Positions 26,371 through 34,300 of a stretch of 64,000 nt of DNA are shown in pieces (the stretch's first letter is position 1; the number at the start of each line of letters is the position of its first letter). This stretch comes from Lachnospiraceae bacterium (lineage in GTDB: Bacteria > Bacillota > Clostridia > Lachnospirales > Lachnospiraceae): NCBI GenBank assembly GCA_900759665.1, contig CAAEWE010000025.1, positions 1 through 64,000 on the forward strand, in the 5' to 3' direction. The position numbers and the translations under genes were made by a program. The notes below the pieces were generated by a model. It was not told the DNA's origin and ran no database searches. It saw only the letters and a program-made list of their open reading frames with translations.

Positions 26371-27765
26371 ATGGAAAGATTTGCAGAGATTATTTCAAAG
26401 GTAGATGATTTTGTCTGGGGACCGGTGATGCTGGTTCTCCTTGTGGGAACAGGAATTTTCCTGACCTTCCGGACACGTTTTTTAACATGGAGAAACTTAG
26501 GATACGCCTTAAAGAGCACCCTGAGCAAGGAGGCACGTACAAAAAGCCGTGGAGAAGGAGATGTTTCCCCGTTCTCGGCACTGACAACCGCATTGGCGGC
26601 AACGATCGGTACCGGAAATATTGTCGGTGTTGCGACCGCCATGGTTTCCGGTGGTCCCGGAGCCCTCGTATGGATGTGGATCTCCGCTGCATTCGGACTG
26701 ACCTCCAAGTTCAGTGAATGTATGCTTGCCATCAAATATCGTGAAGTAAATGAAAAGGGTGAAATGAGCGGCGGACCAATGTATACCATGAAAAAGGGTC
26801 TGAAAAACAAAACACTCGGAGCTGTTCTTGCATGGCTTTTTGCTTTATTTGCTGTGATCGCATCTTTTGGTATCGGAAATATGACACAGGGAAATTCCAT
26901 TTCCGGAGCGTTAAAGACCACATTTCATGTGCCGGTGGGGATTACAGGAATTGTCATCACAATCCTCTCCCTTCTGATCATTGTGGGTGGAATCAAATCA
27001 ATCTCAAAAGTATCGTCTGTTGTTGTTCCGGTCATGGCAATTTTCTATGTAATCTGTGGAATGATTGTGATCTTAGGTAATATTTCGAACCTTCCGGCTG
27101 GTATTTCCATGATCTTTAAAATGGCATTTTCTGTGAAAGCGGCAGGTGGCGGACTTTGTGGAACGATCGTCGCCTCTATGATGAATGCCATGAGATACGG
27201 TGTTGCCCGTGGTGTATTTTCCAACGAAGCAGGTATGGGTTCTGCTGCCATTACCGCTGCGGCTGCCACGACCGACAATCCGGTACGTCAGGGATATATC
27301 AATATGACAGGAACCTTCTGGGATACCATCGTTGTCTGCACCATCACCGGACTGGCAATCGCATCTTCCGGCGTGCTTGGTATGACAGACGCAAACGGCG
27401 AACTGCTGACCGGCTCAGATATTACGATCGCAGCTTTCCAGACAGTGCTTGGTTCCGGCGGCGGCTGGCTCGTAACGATCGGTATTACCCTGTTTGCGTT
27501 TTCCACGATCCTTGGCTGGGAATATCACGGAGAGAAAGCATTTGAATACCTTCTTGGCACACACCGGTACAACATGGTATACAGAGTGATCTTTTCCCTG
27601 GTCGCATATCTTGGCTGTACACAGACATTGAGCCTTGTCTGGAATTTCTCAGATATCGCCAATGCACTTATGGCAATTCCAAACCTCATCTGTATGCTTC
27701 TGTTAAGTGGAGAGATTGCACAGGATATCCGCAATTTCCAGCCTGAGATAGAAGAAAATCGATGA
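26371..27765 (+). CDS. Alanine/glycine:cation symporter (AGCS family)
   Basis: 464-residue sodium- or proton-coupled amino-acid symporter with about 10-11 helices. Family signatures are seen: FSALTTALAATIGTGNIVGVA (about residues 68-88), GGPGALVWMWISA, and SNEAGMGSAAI (about 286-296). AGCS proteins import alanine and/or glycine. The ATG follows GGCGAGGA. It is a single-gene unit: own promoter and leader terminator upstream, a strong terminator downstream. It is divergent from the CLC-F gene. Confidence 0.95.
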   Translation: MERFAEIISKVDDFVWGPVMLVLLVGTGIFLTFRTRFLTWRNLGYALKSTLSKEARTKSRGEGDVSPFSALTTALAATIGTGNIVGVATAMVSGGPGALVWMWISAAFGLTSKFSECMLAIKYREVNEKGEMSGGPMYTMKKGLKNKTLGAVLAWLFALFAVIASFGIGNMTQGNSISGALKTTFHVPVGITGIVITILSLLIIVGGIKSISKVSSVVVPVMAIFYVICGMIVILGNISNLPAGISMIFKMAFSVKAAGGGLCGTIVASMMNAMRYGVARGVFSNEAGMGSAAITAAAATTDNPVRQGYINMTGTFWDTIVVCTITGLAIASSGVLGMTDANGELLTGSDITIAAFQTVLGSGGGWLVTIGITLFAFSTILGWEYHGEKAFEYLLGTHRYNMVYRVIFSLVAYLGCTQTLSLVWNFSDIANALMAIPNLICMLLLSGEIAQDIRNFQPEIEENR

Positions 27766-27836
27766 GATAGATGTTACATCCTCAGTAAAAGGTTTATCAG
27801 ACCACTGAGCCATACCTCATAGCTGTGGCCACCATC

Positions 27837-27888
27837 CGGATCTGCAGGTTTGTTCGTTTCCACTCAACAAACTTGCAGATCCGTTTTA
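27837..27888 (+). terminator. Terminator after the AGCS gene
   Basis: Near-perfect 18-bp stem (27837-27854 with 27866-27883, begins CGGATCTGCA, ends TGCAGATCCG), 11-nt loop and a short T run (TTTTAT). Confidence 0.85.
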
Positions 27889-28221
27889 TAGTTTCTTCAC
27901 TTCCCTTGCAAAATCGTCCAGCACCCAGTCATACATATGTGGATCTTCGTATTCGCGGTATCCCCGCTCCACCACCATTCCCAAACGCTGCCAGATACGA
28001 TAAATCTGGAGACGGACCTTTTCATTTCCGGTAAATTCTGTTTTGCCATAGCCCTGCAGAAAATATGGATCAGGAGTATCTCCAAAGTCGTGAAAATCAT
28101 GGCTTAATAACGGATCTGACCATAAGACTGCCGCATAATCAATAAGTCCGGTCAGCTTTCCGTTTTTTATCATAAGATTTCCATCCCAGGTAACATGCAT
28201 AAAACTAATACCAAGATGCAT
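27886..28221 (-). pseudogene. C-terminal remnant of an aminoglycoside/choline kinase-like phosphotransferase
   Basis: 111 codons matching only the C-terminal half of an APH-type phosphotransferase. HVTWDGNLMIKNGKLTGLIDYAAVLWSDP corresponds to the usual catalytic HGDLHxxNxL and the metal-binding IDF/DxxDP region, with the catalytic HGD changed to HVT. The N-terminal ATP-binding lobe is absent; the upstream neighbour (GNAT gene) ends 34 bp away. This suggests deletion of the front part and loss of activity. Confidence 0.75.
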
Positions 28222-28254
28222 AAAGATTCCAATCTTCTAATTTATTTCCCGTCT

Positions 28255-29133
28255 TTACGCATGGGAAAGCTCCGGAAAATAAAGTTTTTCTTTCTCAATA
28301 CTTTTAAGTTTCTCCCCGAAATAAAACAGCCTGTAATCTTCTGCTCCATCATATTTCTCTGCGATACACATATCCATGTCTTTCCGATCCGGCACAAAAC
28401 CAAGTCTGCATGTATGATATGCCCCTCTTACCCGCTGCAAAACATCCGAAAGTGCCACTTGATCTTTACATATGATACTCTGTAAAAGCAGTGTATCCTC
28501 CTCTGTCTCTGCTACAATAAAATATTCCAGATCCTTTGCATAATGGACATTTTCCATATCTGCGGTATAAAACATCTGCAAACCAAATTTGTTGATCTGC
28601 TCCATCGAAGAATTTACCGCGCTGTGCCGGATCATATCCATATATTTTTGCTTCATCTTCCCATCTGCAGTATTTACCGGCATAAAACGCTCTCCCTCAG
28701 ACCGTCTCTTACGAAACTCCTCTTTAACCTCATACCGGTACTCCGTTACCCTTGAAAATCCGCATTGATCATAAAACTCCAAAGCCTCCAGATTGGCAAA
28801 CAGATAAAATCCATCACAATTGTCCTTGTACTGCTCTATCACATGATCTATGAGTTTTTTTGCCAAGCCCCGCCTGCGATAGTTCTCGTCTGTCATAACG
28901 GTTCCAATCTGTATGTAATTCCTCTCTACGCCGTTCTGAAGAAAGGTCATCCGGTTTGCGGATACATTGGAAATTATTTTTCCATTCTCCATAAATGAAT
29001 ACGGAATATAATCTCCCTCAAAATATCCCCCAGTGACCCAGTCCTCAAAATCAATCCAAAAAGTTTTCTTTGCTAATTCATTGAGCGCATGACGCAGAGT
29101 GTCGTCACGCATGTAATCACTTACTAATTCCAT
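28255..29133 (-). CDS. GNAT family N-acetyltransferase
   Basis: 292 aa. The GNAT core is at about residues 30-125: GVERNYIQIGTVMTDENYRRRGLAKKLIDHVI holds the acetyl-CoA-binding R/Q-x-x-G-x-G/A signature as RRRGLA. EFYDQCGFSRV is the typical last strand. The extra approximately 150 residues at the C-terminus resemble a second, substrate-side domain without its own motif. Substrate unknown. ATG follows AGGAGGAG. It sits in the accessory patch between remnants of other genes. Confidence 0.88.
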   Translation of the reverse strand: MELVSDYMRDDTLRHALNELAKKTFWIDFEDWVTGGYFEGDYIPYSFMENGKIISNVSANRMTFLQNGVERNYIQIGTVMTDENYRRRGLAKKLIDHVIEQYKDNCDGFYLFANLEALEFYDQCGFSRVTEYRYEVKEEFRKRRSEGERFMPVNTADGKMKQKYMDMIRHSAVNSSMEQINKFGLQMFYTADMENVHYAKDLEYFIVAETEEDTLLLQSIICKDQVALSDVLQRVRGAYHTCRLGFVPDRKDMDMCIAEKYDGAEDYRLFYFGEKLKSIEKEKLYFPELSHA

Positions 29134-29181
29134 GTTTTAATTCTCCTCCTGTTTCACTTAATTTTCTCTCCTCCAAATATT

Positions 29182-29376
29182 TTATATTACGCTGTCAGCA
29201 ATCCTTTCATATGCCTGTTTCCAGTTTCTGTGAGCATTTCCAAATTCTATCGGTACCAGTTTCCACTGTCCATCTACATTACGCCAACATTCGCTCACCT
29301 GTTGATGTCTCACAAAATGCTCCAGTGAGTATGTGTTAAAATTTTTACTGTTTAATTTTTCATAGTGTATTATCAT
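29182..29376 (-). pseudogene. N-terminal remnant resembling an acetyltransferase leader domain
   Basis: 64 codons with a real ribosome-binding site (AAAGGGAC). The first 45 residues (LNSKNFNTYSLEHFVRHQQVSECWRNVDG) look like the N-terminal part of GNAT proteins that begin with a SLDDFxRxQxVxExWR pattern. The reading frame stops before any acetyl-CoA motif. Most likely a truncated gene; a genuine short protein cannot be excluded. Confidence 0.5.
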
Positions 29377-29549
29377 ATTTTCTGTCCCTTTCTTAATCTG
29401 ATTCGTTTAGGGTTATGTGTTGCGAATTATATAATGCCAATGCTACAAAGTCAACAACATTTTATACTATATTTCTCCTGACAATCAGATAACGATAAAA
29501 CCTGTGTTTTCTCCTTAATTTGCACTACCTTGCAAGCGTTTTCCGCACG

Positions 29550-29593
29550 AAAAAAGCAGAACCAATCCATTTTCTCTTTGGAATCAGCTCTGC
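29550..29593 (-). terminator. Terminator of the small-gene cassette
   Basis: Minus strand: imperfect stem of 12-13 bp (GCAGA...TTCC with GGATTGGTTCTGC), 11-nt loop, then TTTTTT. The stop codon of the 71-aa ORF lies inside its 5' arm. Confidence 0.75.
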
Positions 29594-29799
29594 GTCTTGG
29601 CGTCTGGCTCATTTACTATTTCAATGATTCTACCGGCGAGGACACCAATGTAATCTGTCTGGAAATACTTTGCAAAGGATGCACAAAGCCTAAACAGTGC
29701 CATCTGAATCACAGTTCCATCCTCTCTCTGAACGCATGCGTGGTTTATCAAATATATCTTAACAAAAAATGCCAATCCATCCGCATGGTATGGTGACAT
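29584..29799 (-). CDS. Unknown 71-aa protein
   Basis: No family recognised. The reading frame is helical with a hydrophobic centre (DGLAFFVKIYLINHACVQ, then MALFRLCASFAKYF) and an ILE/VNE-type C-terminal end. It ends inside a good terminator, which supports it being expressed as the last gene of the small cassette, but the ATG lacks a clear ribosome-binding site. Confidence 0.45.
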   Translation of the reverse strand: MSPYHADGLAFFVKIYLINHACVQREDGTVIQMALFRLCASFAKYFQTDYIGVLAGRIIEIVNEPDAKTQS

Positions 29800-29902
29800 A
29801 GGATTTCATTTCAAAATACAATAATGTACCTATGCACCATACAATAACAGATTTCTGGCATTTTTATCTACATCAATTTCTCTATATTACCAAGCGTCAT
29901 GT

Positions 29903-30115
29903 TCATCGCTCGTTATTTCCCAATAAATCGCGAAAATAAGCAGTGACACTGTCCCACAATTCCTGGTCTGAACCATCAACCATTAAATTCACATTGTTAT
30001 TATGTGCAAACTCTTTTGCTAATTTTCTTAATGTACTAAGGTCAACTGGTTGTTTTAATAAAATAGACATGGTAATCTTATCTTTTTCTTTTATCAACTG
30101 TTGAAATAAATCCAT
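29903..30115 (-). CDS. Unknown 70-aa protein
   Basis: Small, mostly helical, charged protein with no membrane segment or recognised domain (DLSTLRKLAKEFAHNNN, then DQELWDSVTAYFRDLLGN). ATG is preceded by GAGGTAAC at good spacing, which makes a real gene likely. It follows the CBM2-like gene by about 47 bp and precedes the 71-aa gene by about 100 bp. Confidence 0.55.
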   Translation of the reverse strand: MDLFQQLIKEKDKITMSILLKQPVDLSTLRKLAKEFAHNNNVNLMVDGSDQELWDSVTAYFRDLLGNNER

Positions 30116-30162
30116 TTTTGTTACCTCATTCTTTTACATATATATCGAAAAATTTTGTTCTA

Positions 30163-30597
30163 TCATGAACAGCAAAAATAACTATAATCCGTTGGAAATT
30201 GTTGAAATGGTTCATTTACCAGAATACCAAATGTAACGTCTTCCCCCACTTCAATATCTTGATTATATTGATTGTTTTTTACAATATATCTATTAGTTCT
30301 GCCCTTGTTGTCTAATTTAGCATTCCAAATATTAGCAATAGAATTTTCCAAAGAAAATGCCAGACACCAGTTATCAATTTTATAATCCCCCGTATTCTTA
30401 ATCGTAACCTCTGCAACATATCCATCCGACCAACTAGAAGTAATGAAAAAAATGACCTGGTATCCCTCGCCAGAATACAGATAACTATCCTCTACTTTTG
30501 CCATAGAATTTGATGTTTGCAGTAAACTTGAAATCATTGCTAAGATCAGTACAATTGAAATCAAGCTATTCTCTAATTTTTTTCTCTACATTTTCAT
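30163..30597 (-). CDS. Secreted CBM2-like small protein (start region with in-frame TAG)
   Basis: The frame open from the TTG at 30564 encodes 133 aa: a hydrophobic signal-like stretch (ISIVLILAMISSLL) and then a single domain. Its pattern (SWSDGYVAEVTIKNTGDYKIDNWCLAFSLENSIANIWNAKL, then VGEDVTFGILVNE) fits family-2 carbohydrate-binding modules. A better start exists at ATG 30597 with GAAAGG upstream and a basic RKKLENS n-region, but codon 4 is TAG (30586-30588). So this is either a disrupted gene, a TTG start just after the upstream stop, or a sequence error. It ends in Cys-Cys-Ser. It overlaps or abuts the membrane-protein gene. Confidence 0.55.
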
Positions 30598-31165
30598 TTT
30601 TTCCTTTCTTTTTAAAAAACAACCATGTAACTATAAATAATATCAAAACCCCGACAGAAAAAAGAATGTTTACTTCTAATTCGTATTCATCAGGGAATAC
30701 ATATGATGTCCGGGAGAGCGGGGATTGAAGCGGATAATGATTTACTCTTAAATGATCGTTGCATACTGATATAAATTGATAGATTGCAAATGCTGTCATC
30801 ATATATCCTATTGACAGTATTCCTCTAAGCCATAAAAATATTTTACTTGTCTGTTTTTTTCTCCATTCCCTTAAACAGATGAATACTACAATCACATCAA
30901 AAAACAACTGCATCATAAGCATAATTTTCAAAAGAATTAGTCCTGAATTCCTTATATCTACCACAATATCATTACAAGCATTTACCAAACTGCCATGAAA
31001 CAGCAATTGAAATCCATTATATGACCTTGTAGGCAATGCTGCTACTGTAGAAATACCAGCACCCATTCTAATTTCTAATATTGGTTGACTTAACCTCACA
31101 AGAGACAACACAGGCACTAAAAGCCAAATACAACACATTAATTTATGTACCTTATTTTCTTTCAT
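30566..31165 (-). CDS. Unknown membrane protein of the small-gene cassette
   Basis: 199 aa with about four hydrophobic helices (residues 8-28, 75-97, 108-128, 165-187), an extracellular-looking loop between helices 1 and 2, and a very basic C-terminus. No family recognised. AT-rich compared with the flanking genes. First gene of a likely transcript with the CBM2-like, 70-aa and 71-aa genes. Confidence 0.6.
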   Translation of the reverse strand: MKENKVHKLMCCIWLLVPVLSLVRLSQPILEIRMGAGISTVAALPTRSYNGFQLLFHGSLVNACNDIVVDIRNSGLILLKIMLMMQLFFDVIVVFICLREWRKKQTSKIFLWLRGILSIGYMMTAFAIYQFISVCNDHLRVNHYPLQSPLSRTSYVFPDEYELEVNILFSVGVLILFIVTWLFFKKKGKNENVEKKIRE

Positions 31166-31264
31166 TAAATTTCACCTTTCTTCCTAAAAAGACATTTTTG
31201 ATTACTTTTATTTTCATATCAAACTACACATCAAAATATACTCAATCTGTCAATGATCGTAATA

Positions 31265-31960
31265 TCACTTTTTCACCGAACATACCATTAACTGAATCTC
31301 ATTTTCCGAGGAGAAGCTTCCGCTGAAATCAGCATAACTGTCCCCAACACATAACCCTAATCCGGAAAATATTTCCGTTATTTCATCCAAGATATATAAC
31401 CGGATCGTATTTCCCTCATGCATTTCCGGCTTTGACAACACTTCCCCATACGGATAATCAATCTGCCCGTATAACATTGTTCTGCTCTCCCGATTCCACT
31501 CAAAGGCAGACAATGTCAGTCCATTTTCCCCTGCATCCCACAATTTACATAGGAAGTGTGTGTCCGCATAACTGCCATTCATAATATCCATGAAATGCTT
31601 TCCACCCTTTTTTAATGCTCTTGCAACAACTTCAAATATTTTTCTGTTTTCCGTCTCATTTTCCAGATAACCAATGGCTCCATCTGCCATATTGAGTACC
31701 ACATCAAATTCATTTTCAAAGGAAATATCACGGATATCTCTGCATATAAATGCTGCGTTTAACTTCTCTTTTCCTGCCTGCTTGGCTGCATACCTGATAT
31801 ATGCCGGTGTAATATCCACACCGGTCACCTCGTAACCACGTCTTGCAAACTCCAGAGAATGCCGACCAAATCCACATGCAAGATCAAGGATTCTCTCATT
31901 CCCTTTTAATTCCAGCTTATCGATCAAAAAATCCACCTAACGTTTTGTGTCCTCCCTCAT
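31265..31960 (-). pseudogene. SAM-dependent methyltransferase, N-terminus broken by TAG
   Basis: From GTG 31936 the frame encodes 223 aa of a class I methyltransferase: motif I is ILDLACGFGRHSLEFA, then VTGVDIT and a FDVVLNMADGAIGYL acceptor strand. Upstream, the same frame reads MREDTKR-TAG-VDFLIDKL (ATG at 31958-31960, TAG at 31937-31939). This looks like natural N-terminal sequence interrupted by one stop codon. Before that, the frame runs into the end of tetR. The gene is thus shortened; translation from GTG, if any, would lack about 30 residues. Possible target: small molecule or antibiotic, unknown. Confidence 0.65.
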
Positions 31961-31964
31961 TCTG

Positions 31965-32552
31965 TTAAAATTCTCTGATCATTTCATTTAATGCCGTTTC
32001 CAATTGCCTGATTACTTTTTCCTTGTCCTGCGCCCCATCATAAATACTGTAATACAGATACATGATTGCATAGAATCGAACGGCTTTATAATCAGCATCC
32101 ACAATGTCCATATTTCGAAATAAATCTTTCACATATTCCACCGGTCCGGACGCAAGATACTGCTGGTACAATCCCTGCATTTCCTCGTTTCGAAACTGCT
32201 CTAAGGTAAGCAATTTACGAAACGAAGAGGCAAAGTCATCCTCTGTCCAATATTTGAACATAGACTTACTATATTCCAAAAAATCTTCCATGGTTGTTTC
32301 CTGATATTTTTCCGGATCCTTTTCCATTTCTTCTTCCGGTACATTGTTCTTTTCTGCCTGTTCACTATCTCCTTGTTCCATACGTTTTACAATATGTTCA
32401 AAGATATCCCGCTTATTTTGATAATGACGATACAAGGCACCCTTCGTCATACCCAATTCTCCGGCGATCCGGCTGACCGATACTGCTTCATATCCATCCC
32501 GCGCAAACAAATGAAGTGCCACGGTTAAGATTTCTTCCTTTGTGTTTCCCAT
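31965..32552 (-). CDS. TetR family transcriptional regulator
   Basis: 195 aa. The N-terminal helix-turn-helix (about residues 8-52, ILTVALHLFARDGYEAVSVSRIAGELGMTKGALYRHYQNK) is typical TetR; the C-terminal ligand domain is unassigned. ATG 32552 follows GGGAGG; the longer frame to 32594 has no ribosome-binding site. It lies in an operon GNAT-tetR-methyltransferase and probably represses that operon through the two palindromes in its promoter region. Confidence 0.9.
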   Translation of the reverse strand: MGNTKEEILTVALHLFARDGYEAVSVSRIAGELGMTKGALYRHYQNKRDIFEHIVKRMEQGDSEQAEKNNVPEEEMEKDPEKYQETTMEDFLEYSKSMFKYWTEDDFASSFRKLLTLEQFRNEEMQGLYQQYLASGPVEYVKDLFRNMDIVDADYKAVRFYAIMYLYYSIYDGAQDKEKVIRQLETALNEMIREF

Positions 32553-32606
32553 AACACGCCTCCCATAACGATTCACTTTCCTGTCTTCCAACAATCTCTG
32601 CTTTAT

Positions 32607-33233
32607 TTACCCAAAGATCTGCCCCGGAAGCTTTTTCTTTTCCTTCGTCGGAAATTGTCTGTCAAATTCTTCCACCGCCGTTTCATCAACAAGATAGCCT
32701 TCCGGTGTGGTATATTCTCCGGTTACTTCATCCAGATATCCCGGTATCAGCTCTTTACACAGGAAGAAAGAGGCATCCTCCCCCTCCGGAAGGCCGTGAT
32801 AACGGATCCCAAATTCACTTGCCTCCCGAAATCCGCTTTTTCCGTAAAAGGCTATATTACCTTCAAAGCACAAGGCTCCGCATCCAAATTCCCTCGCTTT
32901 TTCCAGAGAATAATCCAACAAAATCTTTCCATATCCTTTTCTTTTCCATTGCGGTGCAATACAAATAGGTCCCATTGTCATGATGGGGATCTTGCTTCCA
33001 TCATCCGCTGCGATCAATGCTCTCATAAACATATTCTGTCCGATGAGTTCTCCGTTCTGCTCCATCACAAGATCAAGCTCCGGCACAAACGCAGCATCCT
33101 TTCGGAGCTGGTGCAGTACATAATGCTCCATACATCCCGGACGATATACATTCCAGAAGCTTTCCCTTACCAGATTCTCTACTTCATGATACTCTCCTTT
33201 TTCTTCTGACCGAATCACAATATTACTCTTCAT
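32607..33233 (-). CDS. GNAT family N-acetyltransferase
   Basis: 208 aa. The GNAT core is at residues 3-150: VIRSEEKGEYHEVENLVRESF at the start and IAPQWKRKGYGKILLDYSLEKARE as the acetyl-CoA motif (R/Q-x-x-G-x-G/A as KRKGYG). FYGKSGF is the usual final strand. The C-terminal 50 residues resemble the tail of YhbS-type acetyltransferases. ATG 33233 follows AAAGAGAAGA; a TTG six codons upstream is less likely. First gene of the TetR-controlled operon. Confidence 0.9.
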   Translation of the reverse strand: MKSNIVIRSEEKGEYHEVENLVRESFWNVYRPGCMEHYVLHQLRKDAAFVPELDLVMEQNGELIGQNMFMRALIAADDGSKIPIMTMGPICIAPQWKRKGYGKILLDYSLEKAREFGCGALCFEGNIAFYGKSGFREASEFGIRYHGLPEGEDASFFLCKELIPGYLDEVTGEYTTPEGYLVDETAVEEFDRQFPTKEKKKLPGQIFG

Positions 33234-33255
33234 TTTATCTTCTCTTTCCAAAAAA

Positions 33256-33269
33256 TAAACGACCGCTTA
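33256..33269. promoter_or_regulatory. TetR-like operator 2 (imperfect)
   Basis: TAAACGACCGCTTA, one mismatch from the perfect palindrome at 33284. Located at and just after the expected transcript start of the acetyltransferase-tetR operon. Confidence 0.7.
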
Positions 33270-33276
33270 CATTTTC

Positions 33277-33305
33277 ATTTTAGTAAACGACCGTTTATTT
33301 GTCAA
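33277..33305 (-). promoter_or_regulatory. Promoter of the GNAT-TetR operon
   Basis: Minus-strand TTGACA (33300-33305), 17-bp spacer, TAAAAT (33277-33282). The whole spacer is occupied by the operator palindrome, so repressor and RNA polymerase should compete. Confidence 0.85.
33284..33297. promoter_or_regulatory. TetR-like operator 1 (perfect palindrome)
   Basis: TAAACGACCGTTTA: 6-bp arms TAAACG and CGTTTA around AC. It lies between the -35 and -10 boxes of the operon that encodes the TetR protein, so autorepression is the simplest reading. Confidence 0.8.
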
Positions 33306-33439
33306 GAATTTTATTTATAAATTGCTCAAACTGATATGTAATGATGTAGTATACCTGTTTTGACTTTATATCCACAATATGCTATAAAATTAACTATGTT
33401 TATCTGCATTTACGCTGGATTTATTAACAGGAGGCTTCC

Positions 33440-34300
33440 ATGGCAGAGATTATCACAATCACCGATTTTCAGGCACCGGAGCTTGATATTTATGCCCGAT
33501 GCTCTGAAACGCAGCTCTTACATTACTATGAACCAAAGGGCGGTATTTTTATCGCAGAAAGTCCCAAGGTGATCGAGCGGGCTCTAAATATGGGCTGCGA
33601 GCCCATTTCCATCCTTACGGAAACAAAGCATATTGATACGCAATTGTCGGGGATTCTCTCCCGCTTTCCAGAGCTTCCTGTTTATACCGCACCCTATGAG
33701 GTACTGACGCAGCTTACAGGCTTTGCCCTGACCAGAGGGGCACTGTGTGCCATGCATCGTCCTGCCCTGAAGTCTGTCGGGGAGCTTTGCCGGGACGCCA
33801 GACGCATCACCGTTCTGGAAAATGTAGTGAATCCCACCAATGTCGGTGCGATCATCCGGTCCGCAGCGGCTCTCCACATGGATGCCGTTTTGCTGACACC
33901 GGCCTGCAGCGATCCCTTTTACCGCCGTGCCGCCCGCGTCAGTATGGGAACGGTATTTCAGATTCCATGGACTTATCTGTCCGCCGGTCCGTCCGCTGAC
34001 GTTCCACCGAGGAAAGATGCTTCTTACCACGGATCCTATGTAGAACAACTGAAAAATCTGGAATTTCTCACGGTTGCCATGGCACTTAGGGATCAATCCC
34101 TGTCGATTACAGATCCTGCTCTGGCAAACGCCAAAAAGCTTGCGATCATCTTAGGCACCGAGGGCGAAGGACTGGCACAGGAAACCATTGACGCCTGCGA
34201 TCACACGGTTATGATCCCGATGTCCCATGGCGTCGATTCCCTCAATGTCGCTGCTGCCAGTGCCGTTGCTTTTTTTGAGATCACAAAGGATATTACATAA
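33440..34300 (+). CDS. TrmH/SpoU family RNA 2'-O-methyltransferase
   Basis: 286 aa, SPOUT fold. The three family motifs are NPTNVGAIIRSAAAL (about 130-145), ILGTEGEGL (about 235) and IPMSHGVDSLNVAAASAV (about 260-277). The N-terminal 100 residues form the substrate-binding domain. The target is a ribose in rRNA or tRNA, which cannot be told from sequence alone. Start supported by AGGAGG about 8 nt upstream. Its 3' end overlaps the convergent DXS-like gene by 8 bp. Confidence 0.92.
   Translation: MAEIITITDFQAPELDIYARCSETQLLHYYEPKGGIFIAESPKVIERALNMGCEPISILTETKHIDTQLSGILSRFPELPVYTAPYEVLTQLTGFALTRGALCAMHRPALKSVGELCRDARRITVLENVVNPTNVGAIIRSAAALHMDAVLLTPACSDPFYRRAARVSMGTVFQIPWTYLSAGPSADVPPRKDASYHGSYVEQLKNLEFLTVAMALRDQSLSITDPALANAKKLAIILGTEGEGLAQETIDACDHTVMIPMSHGVDSLNVAAASAVAFFEITKDIT

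Noticed and set aside
30566..31960. TAG recoding (pyrrolysine or suppression) to explain in-frame TAG codons
   Set aside because: TAG is used as an ordinary stop in this window (18276-18278, 30566-30568, 60042-60044) and no pyl genes are present.
27800..33300. Integrative element or prophage in the accessory patch
   Set aside because: No integrase, transposase, tRNA target or flanking direct repeat was seen; it looks like an eroded island rather than a mobile element.
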